Notes under the pieces: generated by a model
Databases searched by the model: none
The model's input: only the letters and a program-made list of their open reading frames with translations
Told to the model about the DNA's origin: nothing
Made by a program: the position numbers and the translations under genes
Shown here: in pieces, positions 24,874-32,300 of the stretch
Layout: every line of letters starts with the position of its first letter
Position numbering within the stretch: position 1 is the stretch's first letter
NCBI GenBank assembly: GCA_028277765.1
Contig: JANQFQ010000045.1
Location: 1 to 32,300, forward strand
Length of the DNA: 32,300 nt
Reading direction: 5' to 3'
Source of the DNA: Desulfobacterales bacterium
GTDB lineage: Bacteria; Desulfobacterota; Desulfobacteria; Desulfobacterales; SURF-7

Positions 24874-25027
24874 AAATCCGAAGCACGAAATTCGAAACAA
24901 TATCAAATGACCAAAATTTAAATTTCAAAAACACAAAGCAAATTAACTGGAAATATAAATCTGTTAAAGTTTTGAACATTTGAAAATTTGGATTTCGGAT
25001 TTGTTTCGAATTTCGTGCTTCGGATTT
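24874..25027. repeat. long inverted repeat (27-bp perfect arms)
   Basis: The arms at 24874-24900 and 25001-25027 are perfect reverse complements over 27 bases, with cores CCGAAGCACGAAATTCGAAA and TTTCGAATTTCGTGCTTCGG, and 100 bases between. Further imperfect pairing continues inward (ATGACCAAAATT... against ...AAATTTGGAT). Pieces of the same repeat occur at 17817-17885, 21380-21450 and 28441-28500. No gene lies in the surrounding 24812-25108 spacer. Confidence 0.9.
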
Positions 25028-25108
25028 CGGATTTTTCATGTATCAGGCATGATTTTTTTTAAACTGCTGTACAGGTAAAGTCTGATCTTATTTATAAATG
25101 AGCATGAT

Positions 25109-25684
25109 ATGTCCATCCTAAGCATCACCGCCATCGCAATCGCCCTGGCCATGGACGCGTTTGCGGTTTCAATTGCAGCTGGGGTATATCTTAAACATGT
25201 AAATTTTCGCCAGTTTTTCAGGCTTTCATGGCATTTTGGTTTTTTTCAGGCAATGATGCCGGTACTTGGATGGTCAGCAGGATTGACCATACGTTCTCTT
25301 ATTGAGCAGTATGATCACTGGATCGCGTTCGGTTTGCTGGTTTATGTTGGGACAAGCATGATCAGAGAGGCTGTCACAGGAAAGGAAGAAAACCGTTCGG
25401 AAAAAGATCCTACAAAAGGTTTCCGCCTTATTATGCTTTCTATCGCCACCAGTATTGACGCTTTGGCTGTGGGATTAAGCCTCTCCATTCTGAACGTTTC
25501 TGTGTGGGGACCGGCGGTTGTAATTGGTATAACCGCTGCTTTATTTACCCTCTTCGGACTATATATTGGCAGCAGGTCCATCAGGACAGCTCCGCTTAAA
25601 AAATACGCTGCTATGGTTGGCGGTTTGGTTCTTTATATTATAGGTGTGAATATACTTTATCAGCATGGAGCATTAAAATTCTAA
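25109..25684 (+). CDS. mntP: manganese efflux pump MntP
   Basis: A 191-aa, six-helix inner-membrane Mn2+ exporter. The two internal repeats each carry the family Asp in a DAFAVSIAAG-type motif: AIALAMDAFAVSIAAGVY and SIATSIDALAVGLSLSI, with a second helix pair GQAMMPVLGW-like FQAMMPVLGWSAG. The start ATG at 25109 has only a weak GAGC upstream. MntP genes are often under a yybP-ykoY riboswitch; the 80 bases upstream here are too short and show no such structure. It lies alone between spacers. Confidence 0.93.
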   Translation: MSILSITAIAIALAMDAFAVSIAAGVYLKHVNFRQFFRLSWHFGFFQAMMPVLGWSAGLTIRSLIEQYDHWIAFGLLVYVGTSMIREAVTGKEENRSEKDPTKGFRLIMLSIATSIDALAVGLSLSILNVSVWGPAVVIGITAALFTLFGLYIGSRSIRTAPLKKYAAMVGGLVLYIIGVNILYQHGALKF

Positions 25685-25879
25685 TAAAAATGCTGCTAAA
25701 CAGCCCACTTCTTCAGATATAACTTGCTGTAATTATAGTATCCATATAAAATAAAAAACCTCAGCTTATTTATGAGACACTTTTGTGTCGAGTTTTTCAG
25801 AAAAAAGTGGGCGCGCCTTGGCCACATGATGCATATACTTGAATTTACTAGATAATTAAATCGAAAAAAATTATATAAC

Positions 25880-25907
25880 TTGGCATATTTTTTGATAAAC
25901 ATATAAT
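25880..25907 (+). promoter_or_regulatory. sigma70 promoter before the CxNCGNEADM gene and gltA
   Basis: TTGGCA at 25880-25885, a 16-base spacer and a perfect TATAAT at 25902-25907. The expected start is near 25915, giving a leader of about 70 bases. A short GACAC/GTGTC hairpin with a T tract (25776-25797) lies upstream and may end mntP transcription. Confidence 0.6.
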
Positions 25908-25983
25908 ATGGTATTCTAATAAAAAAGTATTATAGATTATATATGAAAGAATTTTATTCTAAGTGGAGTAAAGGAGTGGAAAA

Positions 25984-26187
25984 ATGACAAAAAAAATCAA
26001 AACAAACTGTAAGTGTGTAAATTGTGGAAATGAAGCAGATATGGAAGTTACCTGTTCATTATCTGAATACGAAACAGCTGTTGATAAAAAGAAGCAAGAG
26101 ACAGCTAAAAATACCGAGGTTAAAGTAAAAGGTACGGGCACATGTATAAACTGCGGGAATGAAGCGGATATGTGGATTGATATTTAA
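25984..26187 (+). CDS. small duplicated CxNCGNEADM protein (67 aa)
   Basis: Not recognised. The 67-aa soluble protein contains one motif twice: KCVNCGNEADMEV at 11-22 and TCINCGNEADMWI at 53-65, separated by a charged helical linker (SEYETAVDKKKQETAKN). The cysteines are C9, C11, C14, C24, C54 and C57. Each half looks like part of a zinc ribbon or a small metal knuckle; internal duplication is evident. AAAGGAGTGG precedes the ATG. It is followed after 31 bases by gltA on the same transcript, so a link to central metabolism or to metal control is possible but unproven. Confidence 0.7.
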   Translation: MTKKIKTNCKCVNCGNEADMEVTCSLSEYETAVDKKKQETAKNTEVKVKGTGTCINCGNEADMWIDI

Positions 26188-26218
26188 TATTGAATATTCG
26201 CTTCAGAAGGAGAGAACT

Positions 26219-27415
26219 ATGACCAATGAATGTGTACCGGTTTTAAATTCCGGTTTAAGAGGATTTACAGTTGCTACAACAAAGGTGAGTGATGTTAACG
26301 GCGCTAAAGGGAAGCTGATATACAGGGGTTATCCCGCAAAGGACCTTGCCGGCACAGCCAGCTTTGAAGAGGTCGTGTATCTGCTTTTATATGAACGGCT
26401 CCCTATGGATGAGGAACTCATTGCCTTTAAAGACGTACTTATTAAAGAAAGACATATTCCTGATGTAATCATTCAAACCCTTAAAGCAACTCCCCCGGAA
26501 GCGCTTCCCATGGATGTGCTTCAATCAGCCATAGCGATGTTCGGGCATCATGATGCTGACGCAAAAGAGCATTCCCACGAAGCAGCGCAGAGAATCAGTG
26601 TGCGTCTTATCGCTAAAACAGCAACTGTCGTGGCTGCCTGGGAGCGGATACGTAATGGTAAAGCGCCTGTGGCTCCCTCAGACAGTCTGGGGCATGCTGC
26701 AAACTTTTTGTATATGATTTCAGGTGAGACACCTGATGATGAGCTAACATCTTTTTTTGATGCAGCACTTATACTTCACGCAGAACACTCGTTTAACGCG
26801 TCCACGTTTTCAGCAAGACAGGTGGCGTCCACAAGGGCGCACATGTATTCGGCTATTGCTGCTGCTGTTGGTTCCCTGTCTGGCGCTCTCCATGGCGGGG
26901 CAAACACAAGGGTGATGCAGATGCTCCTTGAGATCGGTTCTGTGGATAAAGTTGAAGATTATGTGAGAAATATCCTTGAGTCCGGCGGGAAGATCATGGG
27001 GCTCGGACATGCTGTATACCAGGTGGACGACCCCAGAGCGCATATTCTTGCCCCTATGTCAAAAAAAATGGGTGAACGTGCTGGCGACACAAAATGGTAT
27101 GACCTGTCAAAAGAACTCGAGGCAAAAGGGAAAAAAGCTTTTAAAGAAAAAAAGGGTAAAGATATATTTGTAAACGTTGATTTTTACAGTGCTTCCCTTT
27201 ACTACTATATGGGGATACCTGTTGATCTGTTTACCCCGGTTTTTGCTGTTGCTCGGGTTGCGGGATGGGCCGCCCATGTTCTTGAAGAACAATTCGCAGG
27301 AGCAGCACCAAAACCTGTTCTTTACCGTCCTGAATCAGAGTATGTAGGTGATTACTGCGGGCCGGATGAATGTAAATTTATACCCCTTGATGAGCGTGCA
27401 GGCGGTAATGGATGA
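26219..27415 (+). CDS. gltA: citrate synthase
   Basis: A 398-aa enzyme condensing acetyl-CoA with oxaloacetate. Catalytic landmarks: LILHAEHSFNASTFSAR, the first active His in GALHGGAN, the second in GLGHAVY, and the Asp in VNVDFYSASLYYYMGIP; the C-terminus has FAVARVAGWAAHVLEEQ. The N-terminus LRGFTVATTKVSDVNGAKGKLIYRGY is the type-I/2-methylcitrate-synthase-like short form, so a 2-methylcitrate activity cannot be excluded. I chose ATG 26219, with AAGGAGAG seven bases upstream, over the earlier in-frame 26159 that overlaps the small Cys gene. The stop overlaps the next start (ATGA). Confidence 0.92.
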   Translation: MTNECVPVLNSGLRGFTVATTKVSDVNGAKGKLIYRGYPAKDLAGTASFEEVVYLLLYERLPMDEELIAFKDVLIKERHIPDVIIQTLKATPPEALPMDVLQSAIAMFGHHDADAKEHSHEAAQRISVRLIAKTATVVAAWERIRNGKAPVAPSDSLGHAANFLYMISGETPDDELTSFFDAALILHAEHSFNASTFSARQVASTRAHMYSAIAAAVGSLSGALHGGANTRVMQMLLEIGSVDKVEDYVRNILESGGKIMGLGHAVYQVDDPRAHILAPMSKKMGERAGDTKWYDLSKELEAKGKKAFKEKKGKDIFVNVDFYSASLYYYMGIPVDLFTPVFAVARVAGWAAHVLEEQFAGAAPKPVLYRPESEYVGDYCGPDECKFIPLDERAGGNG

Positions 27416-28365
27416 TAAACAATAGACTGTGCAGCCTTCTCGGGATAAACTATCCGATTATCCAGGGAGGAATGGTATGGGTGTCTGACTGGCACCTTGC
27501 TTCTGCATGTTCAAAGGCGGGTATTCTCGGCACTCTTGGAACGGGTTCAATGACTCATGATCAGGTCAAGTCGAATATCGATAAAATGAACGAGCTTGGC
27601 GCCCAGCCGTTTGCCGTGAATATCGCGATGCTGCGTGATGATGCAGATGAGATCGGCAAGATCGCCCTTGAAAGGGGTGTGAAGATATTTATTACGTCAG
27701 CCGGCAATCCCGCGAATATCATCCCTTTGTTAAAAAAAGAGGGGACTATATGTATTCATGTCGTCCCTTCAATCAGGGGCGCGGTTAAGGCTGAACAGGC
27801 TGGGGCGGATGCAATAGTGTGTGAGGGGTATGAGGCAGGCGGACATAATAGCCCTTATGAAACCACCACAATGGCCCTGGTCCCCCAGGTTGTGGATGCT
27901 GTTCGGGTCCCTGTAGTGGCAGCAGGCGGTATAGCAGACGGAAGAGGGATCGCGGCGGCAATGGCCCTTGGCGCGGATGGTGTACAGATGGGGACACGAT
28001 TTATCGCAACCAAAGAATGTAATTCAAATGATAATCACAAAAAGATTATTGTTGATGCCCCGGATACTGGTACATGTATTTTAGGACGCAACCTTAACAT
28101 GTTAAGAGTTGTCAGAAACAAATTCGCTGATGAGATGCTGGCAGCGGAAAAGGAAGGCGCAGACAAAGAGGCCCTTTTAAAGATCATCGGCGATGAGTTT
28201 AACAGAAACAGAGCAGCATCAGTTGAAGGTGATATGGATAAAGGAACGTTCCAGGCCGGCCAGTCATCAGGGCTGGTAAAGGATATAGTGCCAGTGGAAC
28301 AGCTTATTCAACGGCTGCTGGCGGAGTACAAAGAAACGGTTGAAGAGCTGAGAGCTAGATCCTAG
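27412..28365 (+). CDS. nitronate monooxygenase / FabK-like flavoprotein
   Basis: A 317-aa FMN TIM-barrel protein of the nitronate monooxygenase (2-nitropropane dioxygenase) family, which also includes enoyl-ACP reductase FabK. Landmarks: PIIQGGMVWVSDWHLASA, GILGTLGTGSM, EGYEAGGHNSPYETTT (with the H used by NMO-type enzymes), VPVVAAGGIADGRGIAAAMALGADGVQMGTRF as separate GGI and GTRF turns. Which of the two activities applies is open. The start overlaps the gltA stop, so it is translated with citrate synthase. Its last codons (LRARS) run into the repeat that begins near 28354. Confidence 0.83.
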   Translation: MINNRLCSLLGINYPIIQGGMVWVSDWHLASACSKAGILGTLGTGSMTHDQVKSNIDKMNELGAQPFAVNIAMLRDDADEIGKIALERGVKIFITSAGNPANIIPLLKKEGTICIHVVPSIRGAVKAEQAGADAIVCEGYEAGGHNSPYETTTMALVPQVVDAVRVPVVAAGGIADGRGIAAAMALGADGVQMGTRFIATKECNSNDNHKKIIVDAPDTGTCILGRNLNMLRVVRNKFADEMLAAEKEGADKEALLKIIGDEFNRNRAASVEGDMDKGTFQAGQSSGLVKDIVPVEQLIQRLLAEYKETVEELRARS

Positions 28366-28603
28366 ATACTGGATCCTGGATGCTAGATGCTGGTCGAAGT
28401 GAAGCGGAGATCCCGCTGGTTTTTTGCGGGAATGCTGGATTAGGAAAAATCCGAAATCCGAATCAAATACGAATGACTGAATTTAAAATGTTCAAAACAA
28501 TACAAGATGAGCAACGGAATAAAAATAATCGATGGATTGAGGAATTGCATAAAAAAATGGCGTAGGGGCGGGTCGCGACCCGCCCGGTCTGGGGATTTAG
28601 CAG
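28354..28603 (+). repeat. composite repeat cassette, copy B
   Basis: The same parts as 21246-21551 in the same order: CTAGAT/CTGGAT stutter, one GGTCGAAGTGAAGCGGAGAT hairpin with CCCGC...GCGGG arms (28391-28440), AAATCCGAAATCCGAAT tract, a 30-codon open frame (28473-28565), a perfect GGGCGGGTCGCGACCCGCCC palindrome (28566-28585) and the ending CGGTCTGGGGATTTAGCAG. It overlaps the last few codons of the NMO gene. Bases 28604-28662 hold only the next gene's leader. Confidence 0.85.
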
Positions 28604-28662
28604 AATACTGGTTGCGTTTGTCTGTGTGGGTCTGTGGCTATTAAATAAATAAGGAGATAGAT

Positions 28663-29250
28663 ATGAAAAAGTGGAGATGCCAGGTATGCAGATATGTTCA
28701 TGAAGGAGACGAGCCTCCGGATGTCTGCCCTGTTTGTAAGGCTGCAAAGGATAAGTTTGTAGAATTGGGAGCAGAGGGTGATCAGGAAGAGGAAAAAGGG
28801 AGCAGGTATGATAAGGAATCATTTCTCGTCCGGCAAATTATAAAGCATCATCTTCATCCGATTTTTGTTCATATTCCGAACGGTGTTATCCCTGTGGCCA
28901 TGCTTTTTGTATTGGCAGGCGCTGTGCTTAATTCGGAAAACTTTGACCTCGCGGCTTTTTATAATCTTTTCATCGTAATGATGGCTATGCCAGCGGTCTT
29001 GTTTACAGGGTATATTGATTGGAAGAAAAAATACGGTGGCAAGATCACCACACTGTTTATTATTAAAATTGTGTCAGGTATTACTGTATTTGCCCTTTCT
29101 TTTATACTGGTTTTCTGGCGCATTATAAACCCGGACATTACGGTTGATGCCTCTTCCGGTCGGATGCTCTATTTGGGGCTATACCTGTTGATGCTGGGAG
29201 CCGCCGCCGCTGCAGGACATATGGGCGGCAAGCTGGTGTTTAAGGACTGA
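28663..29250 (+). CDS. rubredoxin-like domain fused to DUF2231 membrane domain
   Basis: A 195-aa protein. The first 33 residues form a rubredoxin-like iron knot of the rubrerythrin type (WRCQVCRYVHEGDEPPDVCPVCKAAKDKF, with CQVC and CPVC). After an acidic linker comes a DUF2231-type domain with four transmembrane helices, starting HPIFVHIPNGVIPVAMLF. In related proteins this domain is proposed to be a heme- or redox-linked membrane module, so an electron-transfer role at the membrane is likely but unproven. AAGGAG precedes the ATG. Confidence 0.83.
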   Translation: MKKWRCQVCRYVHEGDEPPDVCPVCKAAKDKFVELGAEGDQEEEKGSRYDKESFLVRQIIKHHLHPIFVHIPNGVIPVAMLFVLAGAVLNSENFDLAAFYNLFIVMMAMPAVLFTGYIDWKKKYGGKITTLFIIKIVSGITVFALSFILVFWRIINPDITVDASSGRMLYLGLYLLMLGAAAAAGHMGGKLVFKD

Positions 29251-29364
29251 TCTGTTTTATTGCCAATATTCTTACCTTAGGGGAGGAAATGCTTACAGGT
29301 AATGCTTATCAGGCAAATTGAGGGAATCAGAGGAAGGGCGGGAAAGGAGGCTTTATTATAAGCC

Positions 29365-32124
29365 ATGAAACGTAAAGCGTTTACATCAAAAATTGTTTCA
29401 GGGGATATTGAATACACCCTATTCGATATAAACCGCCTGGAAAAAGAAGAAGCAGGTGATATTCAAGCGCTCCCTTTTTCCATTAAGGTTCTTGTTGAAA
29501 ATCTTATCAGGAACCTGGACGGCAAGATAGTAAAGGATAGAGATGTTCTGAACATTGCCGGGTGGAAGAAAAAATATGATGAGCCGGTTGAGATTCCCTT
29601 TCATCCTGCGCGTGTTTTGATGCAGGATTTTACCGGTGTTCCGGCCATCGTTGATCTGGCTGCCATGAGGGACGCGGTTAAAGCCCTTGGCGGAGATTCT
29701 TCTCGGATAAATCCACTTGTGCCGGTTGATCTTATTGTGGACCATTCCATTCAGGTTGATTATTACGGGAACAACAATGCATGCTTGAAAAATGTTGAGA
29801 TCGAATATATGCGAAACAGGGAAAGATATTCTCTGCTTAAGTGGGCGCAGAAAAGCTTTGACAATTTAAGCGTTGTGCCTCCGAATTCCGGAATCTGTCA
29901 TCAGGTAAACCTTGAATATTTGGGAAAAGGAGTTGCCGTACATGAAGAAAACGGAAGCGTACTGGTGTATCCTGATACGCTTGTGGGCACAGATTCGCAC
30001 ACGACTATGATCAACAGCATTGGCGTACTGGGATGGGGGGTTGGTGGCATAGAAGCGGAAGCGGTGATGCTGGGACAGCCGTATTACATGTCCATTCCTG
30101 AAGTTATCGGTGTCCGGATAACCGGTTCATTACCTGCAGGGGTTACTGCCACGGATATCGTTCTCAGGGTTACGGAGATGCTGAGGAAGAAGAACGTGGT
30201 AGGGAAGTTTGTGGAGTTTTTGGGGCCAGGCATAAAAAACCTTTCCGTCCCTGATCGGGCGACAGTATCAAACATGTCACCTGAATACGGGGCCACAATG
30301 GGATTTTTCCCGATTGACGAAAAGACCGTTGAATACCTCTATCTGACAGGTAGAGAAGAATTCGCTGAACTCGCCGGAGCGTATGCAAGAAAACAGGGGA
30401 TGTTTTATGATGGAGATAATGACCCTGAATATACGGAGGAGATAGTGCTGGATCTTTCCTCGATCGAACCGTCCCTCGCAGGGCCGGCAAGACCCCAGGA
30501 CAGGATAAAGCTTTCAGAAATTAAAAACAAATTCAGCGAGATCCTGAACGGGCGGTATGAAAAAGAAGTTGATCCCGCGAATATATCAAGCTTCCTGGAT
30601 GAGTCAGGCGGCAGCCTGTATAGGGAAGCTTTTTTTGAACCTGCGTGTGCGCTGACTCCTGACTTTGGCTTACAGAGGGAAGAAATAAAAATCAGGGATG
30701 GCAGTATTGTCATCGCCGCGATCACATCATGTACAAACACATCCAACCCATCTGTGATGATCGGGGCCGGCCTGTTGGCGAAAAAGGCTGTAGAAGCCGG
30801 GATCAGGGTTTCCCCTTTTGTCAAGACATCCCTTGTTCCTGGTTCTAAGGTCGTTGTGGACTACCTTAAGAATGCTGGTTTTATTCCATACCTGGAAGCA
30901 CTTGGATTTCATGTGGCAGGATATGGCTGCACGACCTGTATCGGGAACAGCGGGCCGCTTCATCCAGGTATCGATACAGTTGTTGTCGAGGAAAAACTGA
31001 ATGTTTCTTCAGTTCTTTCTGGAAACAGAAATTTTGAGGCAAGGATTAACCAAAATGTGCGAAGTAATTTTTTAATGTCACCGCTGCTTGTTGTGGCGTT
31101 CGCTCTGGCAGGAAGAATAGACGTGGATTTTGAGCAGGAACCGCTAGCTGTGGATCCGAATTGCGAAGCAGTATACCTGAAAGATATCTGGCCGACTGCT
31201 GAAGAGATAAATAACCTGGTGGATAAAACCGTGAAACCGGATCTTTTTAAAAAGACCTATGATGAAATATTTCATGGTGACAATTTCTGGAAAGAGCTCC
31301 CTTCTTCTAAAGGAACAACTTTTGGATGGGATGAAGAATCGACTTATATAAAACGGCCTCCGTATTTTGAGGATTTCAGCCTCGATTTTACAAAACCATC
31401 GGATATCAACGGGGCGAGGGCGCTGTTACTGCTGGGAGATACGGTTACCACGGACCACATTTCACCGGCCGGCGCTATACCTGAAGGTTACCCTGCTGGT
31501 AAATACCTGGCAGAGAAAGGGGTTGATGTGAGAGACTTTAATTCATACGGTTCCAGGAGAGGAAATCATGACGTCATGATAAGGGGGTCGTTCGGAAATG
31601 TAAGGATTAAAAACATAATTACTGAAGGTACTGAGGGGAGTTTTACAAAAAAATTTCCTGAAAAAGAGAAAATGTTCATCTATGATGCGGCTGGAAAGTA
31701 TGCTGATGACGGGACACCGCTTATCGTGATTGCCGGCAAAGAGTATGGCACTGGTTCATCAAGGGATTGGGCGGCAAAGGGGACAAGCCTTCTGGGAGTT
31801 AAGGCGGTCATTGCGGAATCATATGAAAGGATACACCGGAGCAACCTTGTGGGTATGGGTGTAATTCCCCTCCAATTCATTAAGGGTAACAACAGTGAAG
31901 AGCTCGGCATTGAAGGAGATGAAGTATTTGATCTTGAAGGAATCAAGGAGATGTCACCGGGAAAAAAAGTAAGTGTTGTCGCGATTAAAAATGATGGAAC
32001 AAGAATCTCATTTGAAGCTGTTGCCAGGCTCGATACGGAGATAGAAGTTGAATACTTTGAAAATGGCGGTATACTACCTTATGTTTTACGGAAAATTATG
32101 AAAGAGGCAAAAAAAGTGCCTTAA
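29365..32124 (+). CDS. acnA: aconitate hydratase A
   Basis: A 919-aa [4Fe-4S] enzyme that isomerises citrate to isocitrate. Cluster cysteines are in ITSCTNTSNPSVMIGAG and GYGCTTCIGNSGPL; other landmarks are VVPPNSGICHQVN, GTDSHTTMINSIGVLGWGVGG, GDTVTTDHISPAGAI, SRRGNHDVMIRGSF and EYGTGSSRDWAAKG. Length fits AcnA/IRP-type aconitases. An in-frame TAA lies just before the ATG, which fixes the start at 29365, but the best Shine-Dalgarno (AAAGGAGG) is about 14 bases away, further than usual. The final residues KKVP and the stop are encoded by a dispersed repeat (32114-32127). Confidence 0.94.
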   Translation: MKRKAFTSKIVSGDIEYTLFDINRLEKEEAGDIQALPFSIKVLVENLIRNLDGKIVKDRDVLNIAGWKKKYDEPVEIPFHPARVLMQDFTGVPAIVDLAAMRDAVKALGGDSSRINPLVPVDLIVDHSIQVDYYGNNNACLKNVEIEYMRNRERYSLLKWAQKSFDNLSVVPPNSGICHQVNLEYLGKGVAVHEENGSVLVYPDTLVGTDSHTTMINSIGVLGWGVGGIEAEAVMLGQPYYMSIPEVIGVRITGSLPAGVTATDIVLRVTEMLRKKNVVGKFVEFLGPGIKNLSVPDRATVSNMSPEYGATMGFFPIDEKTVEYLYLTGREEFAELAGAYARKQGMFYDGDNDPEYTEEIVLDLSSIEPSLAGPARPQDRIKLSEIKNKFSEILNGRYEKEVDPANISSFLDESGGSLYREAFFEPACALTPDFGLQREEIKIRDGSIVIAAITSCTNTSNPSVMIGAGLLAKKAVEAGIRVSPFVKTSLVPGSKVVVDYLKNAGFIPYLEALGFHVAGYGCTTCIGNSGPLHPGIDTVVVEEKLNVSSVLSGNRNFEARINQNVRSNFLMSPLLVVAFALAGRIDVDFEQEPLAVDPNCEAVYLKDIWPTAEEINNLVDKTVKPDLFKKTYDEIFHGDNFWKELPSSKGTTFGWDEESTYIKRPPYFEDFSLDFTKPSDINGARALLLLGDTVTTDHISPAGAIPEGYPAGKYLAEKGVDVRDFNSYGSRRGNHDVMIRGSFGNVRIKNIITEGTEGSFTKKFPEKEKMFIYDAAGKYADDGTPLIVIAGKEYGTGSSRDWAAKGTSLLGVKAVIAESYERIHRSNLVGMGVIPLQFIKGNNSEELGIEGDEVFDLEGIKEMSPGKKVSVVAIKNDGTRISFEAVARLDTEIEVEYFENGGILPYVLRKIMKEAKKVP

Positions 32125-32200
32125 GTTACAAGTGCCTTAAGTTGATGTATCGCTCCGCTCTGTCGTTTTAAAAAAACCGTGGTCGTGATCGGGTTTAGAA
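32114..32200. repeat. dispersed repeat overlapping the acnA stop
   Basis: AAGTGCCTTAAGTT occurs at 32114-32127 and 32130-32143, the first giving acnA its last codons. It continues into GTATCGCTCCGCTCTGTC (32147-32164) and CCGTGGTCGTGATCGGG, the family found three times in 18117-18530. Beyond it (to 32300) are a GCGAAACCCAAAATGATG fragment and the CCCCTCTTTA/TAAAGAGGGG hairpin (32262-32282). Confidence 0.75.
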
Positions 32201-32300
32201 TAAATTGATAAATATGAGTGTTGAACAGGCGAAACCCAAAATGATGCAAATCTCCCCCAGCCCCTCTTTACTAAAGAGGGGAGCAAAAATCTTCCCCCTT

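Noticed and set aside
25028..25108. yybP-ykoY manganese riboswitch before mntP
   Set aside because: Only about 80 bases are free and the paired elements of that riboswitch are not visible.

Overview
The window looks like a low-to-moderate-GC chromosomal segment from an anaerobic bacterium that runs a ferredoxin-linked TCA cycle, most likely a sulfate-reducing Desulfobacterota member of the Desulfobacterales type. The taxonomy is inferred from gene content: 2-oxoglutarate:ferredoxin oxidoreductase (KorAB), class II fumarase, citrate synthase, aconitase A, a ferredoxin-thioredoxin reductase catalytic subunit and rubredoxin/ferritin-like proteins. No rRNA or other phylogenetic marker is present to settle it.

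Left part (1-17.3 kb) is an accessory, rearranged region. It opens with the 3' end of nhaA overlapping a ferritin-like gene, then a stand-alone CBM48 glycogen-binding protein and a 989-aa secreted VIT/VWA/TPR/DUF2135 protein. A frameshifted and truncated NTF2-fold immunity-type lipoprotein remnant follows, then a DUF3795 protein, a CPBP protease and a DUF234-type AAA ATPase with two tandem palindromes against its start codon. Two families occur twice: a multi-pass membrane protein (1736-2314 and 9238-9816) and a DUF1353 lipoprotein (9853-10365 and 13812-14333). Between the DUF1353 copies lie an ArsR-type regulator and an RND exporter, with matching TGTGCA-N4-TGYGCA sites before each. An IS3-family element (15324-16588) splits a 179-aa membrane-anchored gene that can be rebuilt exactly in frame. 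A small heat-shock protein closes this part.

Middle (17.3-18.7 kb) is almost gene-free. It holds a 49-residue Cys-tailed membrane microprotein and several families of dispersed intergenic repeats.

Right part (18.7-32.3 kb) is co-oriented and metabolic: korA-korB; fumC-trxC-nitroreductase-glutaredoxin-ftrB; mntP; a small CxNCGNEADM repeat protein, then gltA and a nitronate monooxygenase/FabK-like flavoprotein; a rubredoxin-like/DUF2231 membrane protein; and acnA. It supplies four TCA-cycle steps plus a ferredoxin-to-disulfide redox relay. The same composite repeat cassette sits directly behind korB and behind the NMO gene, and another repeat family overlaps the acnA stop codon, so repeats mark the transcription-unit boundaries here.

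The strongest candidates for something undescribed are the ATPase with its two nested palindromes, the duplicated DUF1353/membrane-protein pair, the ArsR-RND unit with its shared direct-repeat operator, and the two tiny Cys-rich proteins. None can be assigned a function from sequence alone.
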